Positions 8,045-15,992 of a stretch of 57,971 nt of DNA are shown here, piece by piece. The first letter of the stretch is position 1. Every line of letters begins with the position of its first letter. The notes under the pieces were generated by a model, which searched no databases, was not told the DNA's origin, and was given only the letters and a program-made list of their open reading frames with translations. Source of the stretch: Verrucomicrobiota bacterium (GTDB taxonomy: Bacteria > Verrucomicrobiota > Verrucomicrobiia > Opitutales > Opitutaceae); assembly GCA_014584295.1 (NCBI GenBank), contig JACTNC010000009.1:1-57971 (forward strand). The letters are read 5' to 3'. Both the position numbers and the translations under genes were made by a program.

Positions 8045-9340
8045 TCACCTCGGTGCATCCGCCTTACCGAGCGCACTTAGGACGGCCGAGCGACCCGCCA
8101 GCCATCCCGTTGTCCAGGCTGCCTGGAAATTGAATCCCCCGGTGATGCCGTCGATGTCCAGAACCTCTCCCGCGAAATGCAGGCCCGCGCACTTCCGGCT
8201 CTCCATCGTCCTGAAATCCACTTCGCCAAGACGCACTCCGCCGCAGGTGACGAATTCCTCCTTATGGGTGCTTTTCCCGGTGACCGGAAATTTTGCATCC
8301 ACCACCTGATCGGCAAGCCTCGCGATGACATCGTTTGAAACCTGGGTCCACGAGGTCGCTTCATTCGCACCGGCCGCGACCACAAGCTGCGCCCAAAGGC
8401 GCACAGGGAGTTGAAAGGGCGTGGAGCCTCCAATCTGCCGGCGAGGGTGTCGGCTTCGATGCGCGATCAGTGCGGAGCGGGCATCATCTCTTGTATGGCC
8501 GGGGGAAAAATTCACGGCCAGGCTGAACCTGTACTTGGATGCCGCCAATTCCCTTGCTCCCCAGGCGGAGAGTTTGAGCACAGCCGGACCGCTCATGCCC
8601 CAGTGTGTGATCAACAATGGCCCGCGCTGCTCCAGTTTGGAGCCGTCGACACGCGCGACCGCGTCTTCCACTGAGATTCCTGCCAGCCCTTCAAGCCGGG
8701 GATCGTCGATGTTAAAGGTGAACAGCGAGGGCACCGGAGCCTCGATTGAGTGCCCCAGCATTTCCGCAAGAGAAGGTCCGGAGCCCTTGAGGCCTCCCGT
8801 TGCCACGATCAATCGGTCCGCATGCAGCACCTCGCCAGTCGCCAACTCAATCCTGAAGCCATTGATTGTTCCCGTGCCAATCGTGACGCCTTCGGGTGGT
8901 GCTGGCTCAACCTTGCGGATCCCTGACTGAAGGCGCAGCGTGATGTTCAATGACTGGGCTGCCTTCGACAGGGCCGACACGATGGTCTCGGAATCGTCGC
9001 TGACGGGAAACATGCGACCGTCCGCTTCGACCTTCAGGGTGACGCCATGTCGCTCGAACCATGCGATCGTGTCCGTGGGTCCAAAACGATGAAACGCTCC
9101 GTGCAGTTCCCGGGCGCCGCGCGGATAATTCTTTTTCAGTTCGCGGGGATCAAAGCACGCGTGGGTGACATTACATCGACCGCCGCCGGAGATACGCACT
9201 TTTGCGAGCGGGTGAGCGGTCGCTTCGCAAAGCGTGACCGTTCCGCTTCCTGCGAGGGTTTCCGCCGCGGAAATGGCTGCGAAATAGCCTGCGGCACCGG
9301 CGCCGACCACAAGGATGTGCGGAGGACTCATGTGGGGCAT
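8045..9340 (-). CDS. HI0933/YhiN/BaiN-family FAD-dependent oxidoreductase
   Basis: This is a flavoprotein of the family named after HI0933; one member, BaiN, acts on bile acid intermediates, but most have no known substrate. The FAD dinucleotide motif VVGAGAAGYFAAISAAE is at the N-terminus, followed by the diagnostic ISGGGRCNVTHA at about 50-61. RLIVATGGLKGSGPSLAEMLG and the C-terminal THKEEFVTCGGVRLGEVDF and GEVLDIDGITGGFNFQAAWTTG close the FAD-binding fold. Its 431 residues are typical. It stands between terC and a transcription terminator. Confidence 0.85.
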   Translation of the reverse strand: MPHMSPPHILVVGAGAAGYFAAISAAETLAGSGTVTLCEATAHPLAKVRISGGGRCNVTHACFDPRELKKNYPRGARELHGAFHRFGPTDTIAWFERHGVTLKVEADGRMFPVSDDSETIVSALSKAAQSLNITLRLQSGIRKVEPAPPEGVTIGTGTINGFRIELATGEVLHADRLIVATGGLKGSGPSLAEMLGHSIEAPVPSLFTFNIDDPRLEGLAGISVEDAVARVDGSKLEQRGPLLITHWGMSGPAVLKLSAWGARELAASKYRFSLAVNFSPGHTRDDARSALIAHRSRHPRRQIGGSTPFQLPVRLWAQLVVAAGANEATSWTQVSNDVIARLADQVVDAKFPVTGKSTHKEEFVTCGGVRLGEVDFRTMESRKCAGLHFAGEVLDIDGITGGFNFQAAWTTGWLAGRSAVLSALGKADAPR

Positions 9341-9404
9341 TCAACGGGATCCGAAGATCGAATCCAATCGCGCAATGGAAGACGTGTGACGATCTCTCCC
9401 CTCC

Positions 9405-9438
9405 AAAAATGCAGGACCGGCGCTTTCGCACCGGTCCT
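9405..9438 (-). terminator. Rho-independent terminator of the Spy-like gene
   Basis: Read on the minus strand, the stem AGGACCGG/CCGGTCCT (arms at 9431-9438 and 9413-9420, with a 10-nt loop) is followed by GCATTTTT. It lies downstream of the minus-strand Spy-like gene and before the flavoprotein gene, separating the two units. Confidence 0.75.
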
Positions 9439-9531
9439 GGTTTCCCCCAAATAACTCTTGCGAGTTAAAGCTTATTCGCACGGGACGGCGCAGCCCACGG
9501 GAGAGAAGGCAACGCTCGGCGTGCGGGCCGA

Positions 9532-9942
9532 CTATTCGGCGATCTTCGTCTTCTTGCCGCGCCCGTGTTTTCCCTGTCCGCCCGGGCCAGCGGCCTGCAT
9601 CTTGTCAAACTTGGCCTGTTGCTCGGGCGTGAGAACGTCGCGGATTTTTCCGTTCACCCCGCGCATGAGCTCCATGCGTTTTGTGCGACGGTCCTGATCG
9701 GAGAGCGAAGTGTCGTCCGTCACCGCTTTCATTTCCTTCGCCTGTTCGATGTAGATTTCCTTTACCTTCGTTTGCTGGGCGTTAGTCAGGGACAATTCCT
9801 GCGAAAGGTGTTTCACGCGATCAACCATGTGTTCGCCTTTGCGTCCGTGGGCCGGGCGATCCGAATTCTGGGCATGGATTGACGGGACGGACAAAGCGGC
9901 CAGAACGAGGCTGGCGGCGAGGAGCAATTTGGATGATTTCAT
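9532..9942 (-). CDS. Spy/CpxP-like periplasmic protein (LTXXQ family)
   Basis: A signal peptide (MKSSKLLLAASLVLAALSV) ends at HAQ, and a short, highly charged helical mature protein follows. It carries repeated LTxxQ-type segments: LSLTNAQQTKVKEIY and VLTPEQQAKFDKM. Proteins of this kind are periplasmic chaperones or sensors of envelope and metal stress. The basic Gly/Lys-rich tail (GPGGQGKHGRGKKTK) is not part of the core. I chose the ATG at 9942 because it starts the signal peptide; 21 codons upstream are open but look non-coding. No Cpx two-component system is nearby. Confidence 0.72.
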   Translation of the reverse strand: MKSSKLLLAASLVLAALSVPSIHAQNSDRPAHGRKGEHMVDRVKHLSQELSLTNAQQTKVKEIYIEQAKEMKAVTDDTSLSDQDRRTKRMELMRGVNGKIRDVLTPEQQAKFDKMQAAGPGGQGKHGRGKKTKIAE

Positions 9943-10038
9943 AAGAATGAGCAGTGCGGTTTGGGCACCGGTTTGTTGGAGTGTTGACAGAAGCATGAGA
10001 CGCATGGCGCCAATTGCGGTTACACCGAGCCTCCAACC

Positions 10039-10410
10039 ATGACATTTCGAGAGCTGACAGCCCTGGCGGAATCAACGGTTTCCATGATCCAGCGAAAACT
10101 GCCCGATGTGCTGCGCTCGTTGGCCCAAGGGCTTCCGGTTGTTTATCATGATTGGCCGTCCGACGAGATCCTTGGCGATGAATTTGATCCCGATATCCTC
10201 GGCATGTTTGTCGGCGCTCCCCACGGTTTGGAGAATGCGGGTTCTGCGGAGGTGCCACCCCACATCCTCCTCTTCCTGGAAAACATCTGGGACTGTGCGG
10301 AGGGGGATCGCGATCTCTTCGCCAGAGAGGTCAAGCTCACCTATCTTCATGAGCTAGGGCACTATCTTGGGTGGGATGAGGATGAGGTTGCGGCACGGGG
10401 TTTGGAGTGA
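10039..10410 (+). CDS. Minimal zinc metallopeptidase family protein (zincin-like)
   Basis: This 123-residue protein has the zinc-protease signature HELGHYLGWDEDE near its C-terminus: HExxH plus a downstream acidic or third-ligand region, as in the small metallopeptidase family PF06262. The stretch upstream (ILGMFVG, PPHILLFLENIWD) is also family-like. It has no signal peptide and is probably cytoplasmic. The biological substrate of the family is unknown. It is divergent from the Spy-like gene with about 100 bp between them. Confidence 0.75.
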   Translation: MTFRELTALAESTVSMIQRKLPDVLRSLAQGLPVVYHDWPSDEILGDEFDPDILGMFVGAPHGLENAGSAEVPPHILLFLENIWDCAEGDRDLFAREVKLTYLHELGHYLGWDEDEVAARGLE

Positions 10411-10532
10411 GTAAGCCCGATAGGGCACGACCCCACTGCCTCTCATATGCGTTTTTGAGTGCTTCCCTGTGTACTCCGCGCTTCCCAATCGCTTGCAGGC
10501 ATGTCTATCTTTGGTGGTTCGTTTTCCTTTCT

Positions 10533-11219
10533 ATGATGAATAAACTCCTTCTTTGCGTGTGTGTGCTTGGCGTGATGGCCGGCAATGCGTTTTCGGCCAG
10601 CCGCTTGACCCGCAAGGAATGCGTCACCCGGATCGAATCCTGCGAGGCCATTCTCCGCGAATTCCAGGCGGATCCTGCGACAGCCATTCCTGCGTCGGTG
10701 CTCGCCCGTGTCACCGCCATTGTCATCACGAATCAGTTCAAGGCGGGCTTTATTGTGGGTGTCAAGGACGGCTACGGCGTGCTCCTTCTCAAGAAGAGCG
10801 ATGGACAGTGGAGCGTGCCCGGGTTGATCAATGCCGGCGAAGCCAGCGTCGGCTTTCAGGTAGGCGGGAATGCGATCGAAACAATCTATGTTTTCACGGA
10901 TGCGCGTACGCCGCGCCTCCTCTTCTCCCAACGCCTGAACGTCGGTGCGGATGCAGTGGCAGTCGCGGGTCCTCGCGCCGCGGACGCGGAAAGCACAACG
11001 GAGGAATTTCGCAAGTATCCCGTCCTGATCTACACCAAGGCCCGCGGGCTCTTTGCGGGAGCCTCTGTCAAGACGGGTTTTCTGTCGCGTGACGACGCAG
11101 CCAACCGCCTGCTCTACGAAACTTCCTACGGCACGCCGGAGATTGTGGACAGCGACTGGGTCACTCCGCCCAGCGAGGTCAAGCCCCTGATGGATTACGT
11201 TCGTTCGATCACACGGTAG
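10533..11219 (+). CDS. SYLF-domain (YSC84/DUF500-like) exported protein
   Basis: The SYLF domain is a lipid-binding module first seen in eukaryotic SH3YL1 and Ysc84. The motifs are GFIVGVKDGYGVLLLKK, WSVPGLINAGEASVGFQVGG and KYPVLIYTKARGLFAGASVKTG. A signal peptide (MMNKLLLCVCVLGVMAGNAFSAS) suggests a periplasmic or outer-membrane-facing location; the cysteines there do not form a clear lipobox. The start is one of two adjacent ATGs at 10533 and 10536. Its 228 residues match bacterial members. Function is unknown. Confidence 0.78.
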   Translation: MMNKLLLCVCVLGVMAGNAFSASRLTRKECVTRIESCEAILREFQADPATAIPASVLARVTAIVITNQFKAGFIVGVKDGYGVLLLKKSDGQWSVPGLINAGEASVGFQVGGNAIETIYVFTDARTPRLLFSQRLNVGADAVAVAGPRAADAESTTEEFRKYPVLIYTKARGLFAGASVKTGFLSRDDAANRLLYETSYGTPEIVDSDWVTPPSEVKPLMDYVRSITR

Positions 11220-11250
11220 GCCATCGGCCTGCCGCGAGATCGCGACGAGA

Positions 11251-11736
11251 TCATCGGATCTTCTGGAGATAGCTCACCAGCCGCGCGAGAACGTGGTCTG
11301 CCACTTGATCCTGCACGCCTGAACGCGTCAGGCCTGGAACCTCAATCCGCGCTGACTCGACGTGGATTTCGTCCCTCGAGCGATGGTGCACGAGTGCCCA
11401 CCAGGCAAAAGGGACATCCACGCCTGAATCGCGGGCGACCTCCGCCCAGCCGGTCGTCGCGAGTCCGATATCGCTTTGGAATAGCTTGCAGACGCCCAGC
11501 GCCATCTCTTCCGCCACACGGGCGGACACACCATGCGTGGACGCCACCGCACTTCGGTTTGCTCCAAGCAGCCGGATCTTGCTCTCCAGAGCATAGGCCG
11601 TGATCCCGCCGCGGAAAAAGTCCGATGCCCCCGAATGTGCGGTGACACGCGACTGGACTCGGCCCCCTGTGAGGCTTTCGGCGACCGCAAGAGTCCATTG
11701 GGGTGGCCCCTTAAAAAGCTGTCTCAATGTATTCAT
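11251..11736 (-). CDS. CinA C-terminal-domain protein (NMN amidohydrolase, PncC-like)
   Basis: PncC-type proteins deamidate nicotinamide mononucleotide for NAD recycling. Seen here are the family motif AVAESLTGGRVQSRVT, DFFRGGITAYALESKIRLLG, HGVSARVAEEMALGV and IGLATTGWAEV. It is the stand-alone C-terminal domain, about 161 residues, without the molybdopterin-binding domain of full CinA. The ATG at 11736 gives the canonical start; upstream codons look non-coding. It lies 85 bp behind the exonuclease III gene on the same strand. Confidence 0.82.
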   Translation of the reverse strand: MNTLRQLFKGPPQWTLAVAESLTGGRVQSRVTAHSGASDFFRGGITAYALESKIRLLGANRSAVASTHGVSARVAEEMALGVCKLFQSDIGLATTGWAEVARDSGVDVPFAWWALVHHRSRDEIHVESARIEVPGLTRSGVQDQVADHVLARLVSYLQKIR

Positions 11737-11821
11737 TTGTCCAATACGATGCGGGTTACGGGTTGTCCTGTGATTCTTGCGGGGTTTTCGAAGCCGATCG
11801 AGGGAACTCAAGGACAAACGA

Positions 11822-12580
11822 CTAGGCGATTTCGAGTCCTACGGGGCAATGGTCGCTTCCCATCACCTCTGGACTGATCCATGCACGTTTCAGGGCGGGG
11901 CGGAGCTTCTCCGAGGCCACGAAGTAGTCGACACGCCACCCGATGTTGCGGGCGCGGCAGTTCATCATCTGGCTCCACCAGGTATGGTGCCCGGCATCGC
12001 GAGTGAACGCCCGGAAGGTATCGACGAATCCGTGTGAGAGGAGTCGACTGAAATTTGCACGCTCCTCGTCCGTGAATCCTGCGTTGCGATGATTCGTCCT
12101 TGGGTTGGAGAGGTCGATTTCCTCATGGGCCACGTTGAGATCCCCGCAAAAGACGACGGGCTTCCTTTTTTCCAGCCGGGTGATGTAGGCAAGAAACGCG
12201 GGATCCCAGTCCTTGACACGGTAGTCGAGGCGCGTGAGGCCCCGCTGGGAATTCGGAGCATAGACGGTGACGAGATAAAAATCAGCAAATTCAACGGCGA
12301 TGATGCGTCCTTCGGAATCATGAGCCTCCACCCCCATGTTGATCGCGACAGATTTTGGTTTCACACGCGTGAAGATCGCGGTGCCAGCGTATCCGCGTTT
12401 CACGGCGCTGTTCCAGGTGACCTGATACCTGCCCGGCCATTGAACATGCTGAACGTCGCCGGGATGCGCTTTTGTTTCCTGCAGGCAGATCACATCGGCG
12501 TCACACTCCGACATGAAATCAAGGAACCCCTTCTTGATGCAGGCGCGGATGCCGTTCACGTTCCACGAAATCAGTTTCAT
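11822..12580 (-). CDS. xth: Exodeoxyribonuclease III
   Basis: It is an AP endonuclease and 3'-5' exonuclease of base-excision repair. All EEP-family signatures are visible: LISWNVNGIRA, DVICLQETKA with the metal-binding Glu, VTVYAPNSQRGLTRLDYR, the catalytic VVFCGDLNVAHEEIDLSNP, and the C-terminal NIGWRVDYFVAS and GSDHCPVGLEI with the Asp-His pair. Its 252 residues are typical of the ExoA/ExoIII group. Confidence 0.93.
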   Translation of the reverse strand: MKLISWNVNGIRACIKKGFLDFMSECDADVICLQETKAHPGDVQHVQWPGRYQVTWNSAVKRGYAGTAIFTRVKPKSVAINMGVEAHDSEGRIIAVEFADFYLVTVYAPNSQRGLTRLDYRVKDWDPAFLAYITRLEKRKPVVFCGDLNVAHEEIDLSNPRTNHRNAGFTDEERANFSRLLSHGFVDTFRAFTRDAGHHTWWSQMMNCRARNIGWRVDYFVASEKLRPALKRAWISPEVMGSDHCPVGLEIA

Positions 12581-12755
12581 CGGTGCATGACCTTCGTTGA
12601 GCCCGGCCCGGAGGCAAGCCCGTGCCGGTGCGAAAAAGCGGCGCGGTGGTCGATCTGTGGTGGGAGGTGAAGCAGGGATTTTCAGTCACTTGCGACTCTT
12701 TTGAGGATTTACGCGTGTTTACCGGTCTTTATCTTCCCGCGTTTCGGAACAGATC

Positions 12756-15125
12756 ATGTCCTCCCCCCTTACACCGCTGCCATCCGACCTGCTGCCTACA
12801 TGGCTTCCACGCGCCATGGATGTACACGGGATCATTGCGGTGACGGATGCGCAGGGCGTGATCCTCTACGCGAACGAGGCCTTTACGCAGATCTCGGGCT
12901 ACTCGAACCAGGAACTGGTTGGGAAAACACATTCCCTCATCAAGTCAGGGGTACATCCAGCGGAGTTCTACCAATCGATGTGGAGCCGGATCCGTTCTGG
13001 AAAACCGTGGCATGGAACTTTCTGCAATCGGGCGAAAGACGGAAGTTTTTATTGGGTCGAGAGCACGATCCTACCTGTGACGGGCACGGACGGTGTCCCG
13101 AAGTTTTTTCTGGCGATCCTCACGAACGTCACGGCGCTCAAGACCGCCGAGGCAGAGGCAACCGATCTGTCCAAGAAATTTGCTGCTCAGGCCGAGGAGT
13201 TAAAGGCGTCGCGCGATGAACTGAGCGTGTTCTTCAATCATGCTCCGATCGGAATCAGCTGGCGGGAAATGGATGCGCAAGGACGGCCCGGACGGAATCA
13301 TGTGAACCGCAAATTTCTCGAAATCTGCGGCCTGAGTGCAGAGGAGGCTGCGGACATTCGCAACATCCAGCGCGTCACGCATCCCGACGATTGGGTGCAC
13401 CAGGATGAGCTGACGAACCAGATCTACTCCGGTGCCCGCGATCGCTTCAGCATGGAAAAGCGCTATCATCACCGCGATGGTCGGATAATGTGGGCGAACC
13501 TTACGGTGGCCGTGCTGCGCAACTCCGAGGGAGCTGTCACCCATCACTTTGCCATGCTGGAGGACATCACGGCGCGGCATGCGGCCGAGGAGGAGTTGCG
13601 GCGCAGCGAGGCGCGATGGCGCACGTACCTCAGCACCGCGAGTGAGATCCTGTACGCGCTGACGCCCGAGTTCATCTACAAGTTCGTTTCGCCCGCATGG
13701 ACGGCCAAGCTGGGGCACCCATCCGAAAGCATCGTCGGGCGCTCATTCTTTGATTTTGTCCATCCGGAAGACGCCCGGCTTTGCCGCATCTTCATTGAAG
13801 GCGTGCTTGGAGGAAAACCCACGGGCGGTTCCGTCGAGTATCGAATGCAGCACCGCGACGGGCGCTGGATCTGGCATGCATCGACCGGATCAGCATACAC
13901 TGATCGTGACGGTCGGACTGCGTTTTTTGGTGTGGGACGCGACATCAGCCTGCGTCGTTCCGCGCAGGATGATCTCAGGGCAGCGCTGGCGCGGCGGGAG
14001 GAAATGGAGCGCATTGTGGACCGCTCGCCGTCAGTGGTTGTGCTTTGGCGCGCGGAACAGGGCAACTGGCCCGTGGAGTTTGTTTCGCAGAGCATCCGGC
14101 AATTCGGCTACACGCCGGAGGATCTTCTTTCCCAGCGCATCCGTTTCATTGACATCACGCATCCCGAGGACCGGGAAAGGGTTTCTGCTGAAGTGGCCAC
14201 GCATGAGGAGGCCCGGCACGGGGAATACAACCAAGAGTACCGCATCGTTTGCGGCGACGGCTCCGTTCGGTGGGTGGATGATCACACGGTGGTCCGGCAT
14301 GATGACGCCGGAAACATCACGCACCATGAGGGACTGATCACAGACATAACGGCGCGCAAGATAGCCGAGGAAACGGAACGCGCGAATCGTGAGCGTGATT
14401 TGCGGGTGGCGCATGAGGTCCAGCAGCACCTGCTGCCGCAGGATTTTCCTGAGATTCCCGGAGTGGACGTCGCCGCCCACTGTGAACTCTCACTCACGGT
14501 CGGAGGCGACTATTATGACGTCATTGCCGTGGGGCCGCGAAAGTGGGGTTTCACAATCGCCGACGTTTCAGGCAAGGGCACCGCCGCCGCGCTGATGATG
14601 GCGTCCTGTCGCGCGACGCTGCGTCTGTTTGCACCCGGTGAGGAGGATCCGGCCGTGGTCCTCAAGCGGGTGAACGCGTCGGTGCAGCCCGACATGCCGG
14701 TCGGCATGTACATCAGCCTGTTCTATGGCGTGCTGGATCTGGATTCGCGGAATTTGCGCTACTGCCGTGCCGGGCATGAACCGCCGCTGCTTGTGCGTGC
14801 GGGGGGAGAACCCGTCGAACTGCTCGAGGCCGGCGGGCTTGCGCTTGGTCTTTGTCCCGCTGCGATTTTCGACGATACTTTGGAAACAGCGGAAGTGACA
14901 CTGCAGCCAGGGGACCTATTGTCGCTCTACACCGATGGCATCAATGAGGCGTGCAATGCCCATGGACAGGAGTTTGGGCGCGAGCGTTTGAGCACAGTGC
15001 TTTCCCGCGATGCGGGCCGACCGCTTTCCGAAATCATCGCGAAACTGAACCGTTACCTTCGCCAGTTTACGACGCTTTCAACCCGCACCGACGACCGCAC
15101 ACTTCTGCTCGCGCGAATGCGCTGA
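12756..15125 (+). CDS. Multi-PAS SpoIIE-type PP2C serine/threonine phosphatase
   Basis: Four PAS/PAC units fill roughly residues 20-540: GIIAVTDAQGVILYANEAF, then segments ending MLEDITARHAAEEE, GVGRDISLRRSAQD and LITDITARKIAEE. A PP2C-like SpoIIE domain occupies about 545-789. It has RVAHEVQQHLLP, the metal-site GGDYYD, DVSGKGTAAALMM and LSLYTDGINEA. Such proteins dephosphorylate anti-sigma-factor antagonists in partner-switching pathways. No HAMP or membrane segment is seen, so sensing is cytoplasmic; the ligands are unknown. No anti-sigma kinase or STAS antagonist is adjacent. Confidence 0.88.
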   Translation: MSSPLTPLPSDLLPTWLPRAMDVHGIIAVTDAQGVILYANEAFTQISGYSNQELVGKTHSLIKSGVHPAEFYQSMWSRIRSGKPWHGTFCNRAKDGSFYWVESTILPVTGTDGVPKFFLAILTNVTALKTAEAEATDLSKKFAAQAEELKASRDELSVFFNHAPIGISWREMDAQGRPGRNHVNRKFLEICGLSAEEAADIRNIQRVTHPDDWVHQDELTNQIYSGARDRFSMEKRYHHRDGRIMWANLTVAVLRNSEGAVTHHFAMLEDITARHAAEEELRRSEARWRTYLSTASEILYALTPEFIYKFVSPAWTAKLGHPSESIVGRSFFDFVHPEDARLCRIFIEGVLGGKPTGGSVEYRMQHRDGRWIWHASTGSAYTDRDGRTAFFGVGRDISLRRSAQDDLRAALARREEMERIVDRSPSVVVLWRAEQGNWPVEFVSQSIRQFGYTPEDLLSQRIRFIDITHPEDRERVSAEVATHEEARHGEYNQEYRIVCGDGSVRWVDDHTVVRHDDAGNITHHEGLITDITARKIAEETERANRERDLRVAHEVQQHLLPQDFPEIPGVDVAAHCELSLTVGGDYYDVIAVGPRKWGFTIADVSGKGTAAALMMASCRATLRLFAPGEEDPAVVLKRVNASVQPDMPVGMYISLFYGVLDLDSRNLRYCRAGHEPPLLVRAGGEPVELLEAGGLALGLCPAAIFDDTLETAEVTLQPGDLLSLYTDGINEACNAHGQEFGRERLSTVLSRDAGRPLSEIIAKLNRYLRQFTTLSTRTDDRTLLLARMR

Positions 15126-15158
15126 TCGAGGGGTGGCGATGTATGTAGGTTTTCCAGG

Positions 15159-15839
15159 TTATTCCACAGGCTTCAGGGTACGGATGAATTCGTCCGCCTC
15201 GCGGATCGATTTTTCCATGTCGGTGATCAGCCGACCGATATCCGCCTGAAGTGTCTGCGAAGTTGCGTCGAGGGATCGAACGGCCTGGGCGTTCAAGTTG
15301 TGCTTGAGAAACAGGACCTGATCCCGGAACGCGGTGAGCACGGGTTCCATGCGCGCCGATGCACGCTCCATGACGACCATGAGATCCTTGTAGTTGCGCT
15401 GGGTCTTTTCGAGCTGGGCGGCGCTGCGGTTTCTCAGATCCATGTTGGAATACTGCTTCAGTTCCTCCTTCCATTCGTCGAACAGGGCTTCGGCGACATC
15501 CCTCACGCCCGTGAGGCGCGCGCGCACCTCGGATGCGCGTGCTTCATTCCGTTTGAGTTCCGCGTTTAGCAGGTCGTACCGCTGCTTGAGTTCGCTGGGT
15601 TCAACCTTTGCAATCGCCAGAAACTTGTCCAAGGCGCTCGCAAACTGCTCCTTTGCCTCCTCCTGGGCCGTGCGGGCTTTCTCGACGCGTTCAACCAGAA
15701 CCTCGCGTTTGGGAATCCCCATTTTCTCAAGCGCGCCAAAATAGGCGGCCTGGCATCCACCGAAAAGGAGGACGACGGTCGCCGCAACCATGACGGCGGG
15801 CGGAGCGTTGCGAAAGGTGGGCGGGAGAGGCGTTTTCAT
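15159..15839 (-). CDS. DUF2959 family lipoprotein-like coiled-coil protein
   Basis: An N-terminal hydrophobic segment ends in the lipobox-like FGGC, so a lipid-anchored periplasmic protein is likely. The mature part is long alpha-helical coiled coil with the DUF2959 hallmark YFGALEKMGIPKREVLVERV, then EEAKEQFASALDKF and TAFRDQVLFLKHNLNAQA. At 226 residues it is family length. The role is unknown. It converges on the PAS-SpoIIE gene, with only 33 bp between the stops. Confidence 0.8.
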   Translation of the reverse strand: MKTPLPPTFRNAPPAVMVAATVVLLFGGCQAAYFGALEKMGIPKREVLVERVEKARTAQEEAKEQFASALDKFLAIAKVEPSELKQRYDLLNAELKRNEARASEVRARLTGVRDVAEALFDEWKEELKQYSNMDLRNRSAAQLEKTQRNYKDLMVVMERASARMEPVLTAFRDQVLFLKHNLNAQAVRSLDATSQTLQADIGRLITDMEKSIREADEFIRTLKPVE

Positions 15840-15992
15840 GGAAATCGGATGGGTCGTGGACGGGAGGAAGGAATTTCAGCGATATTTGATCCCGTGGCTT
15901 TCGTCAATGCGACGGGCGAGACCGAAAGCTCTGTCCCATTATTTAGGGTTTCAAAACCGCGCTTTGCCTGCGTGAATGAGTGCGAGTATCCG

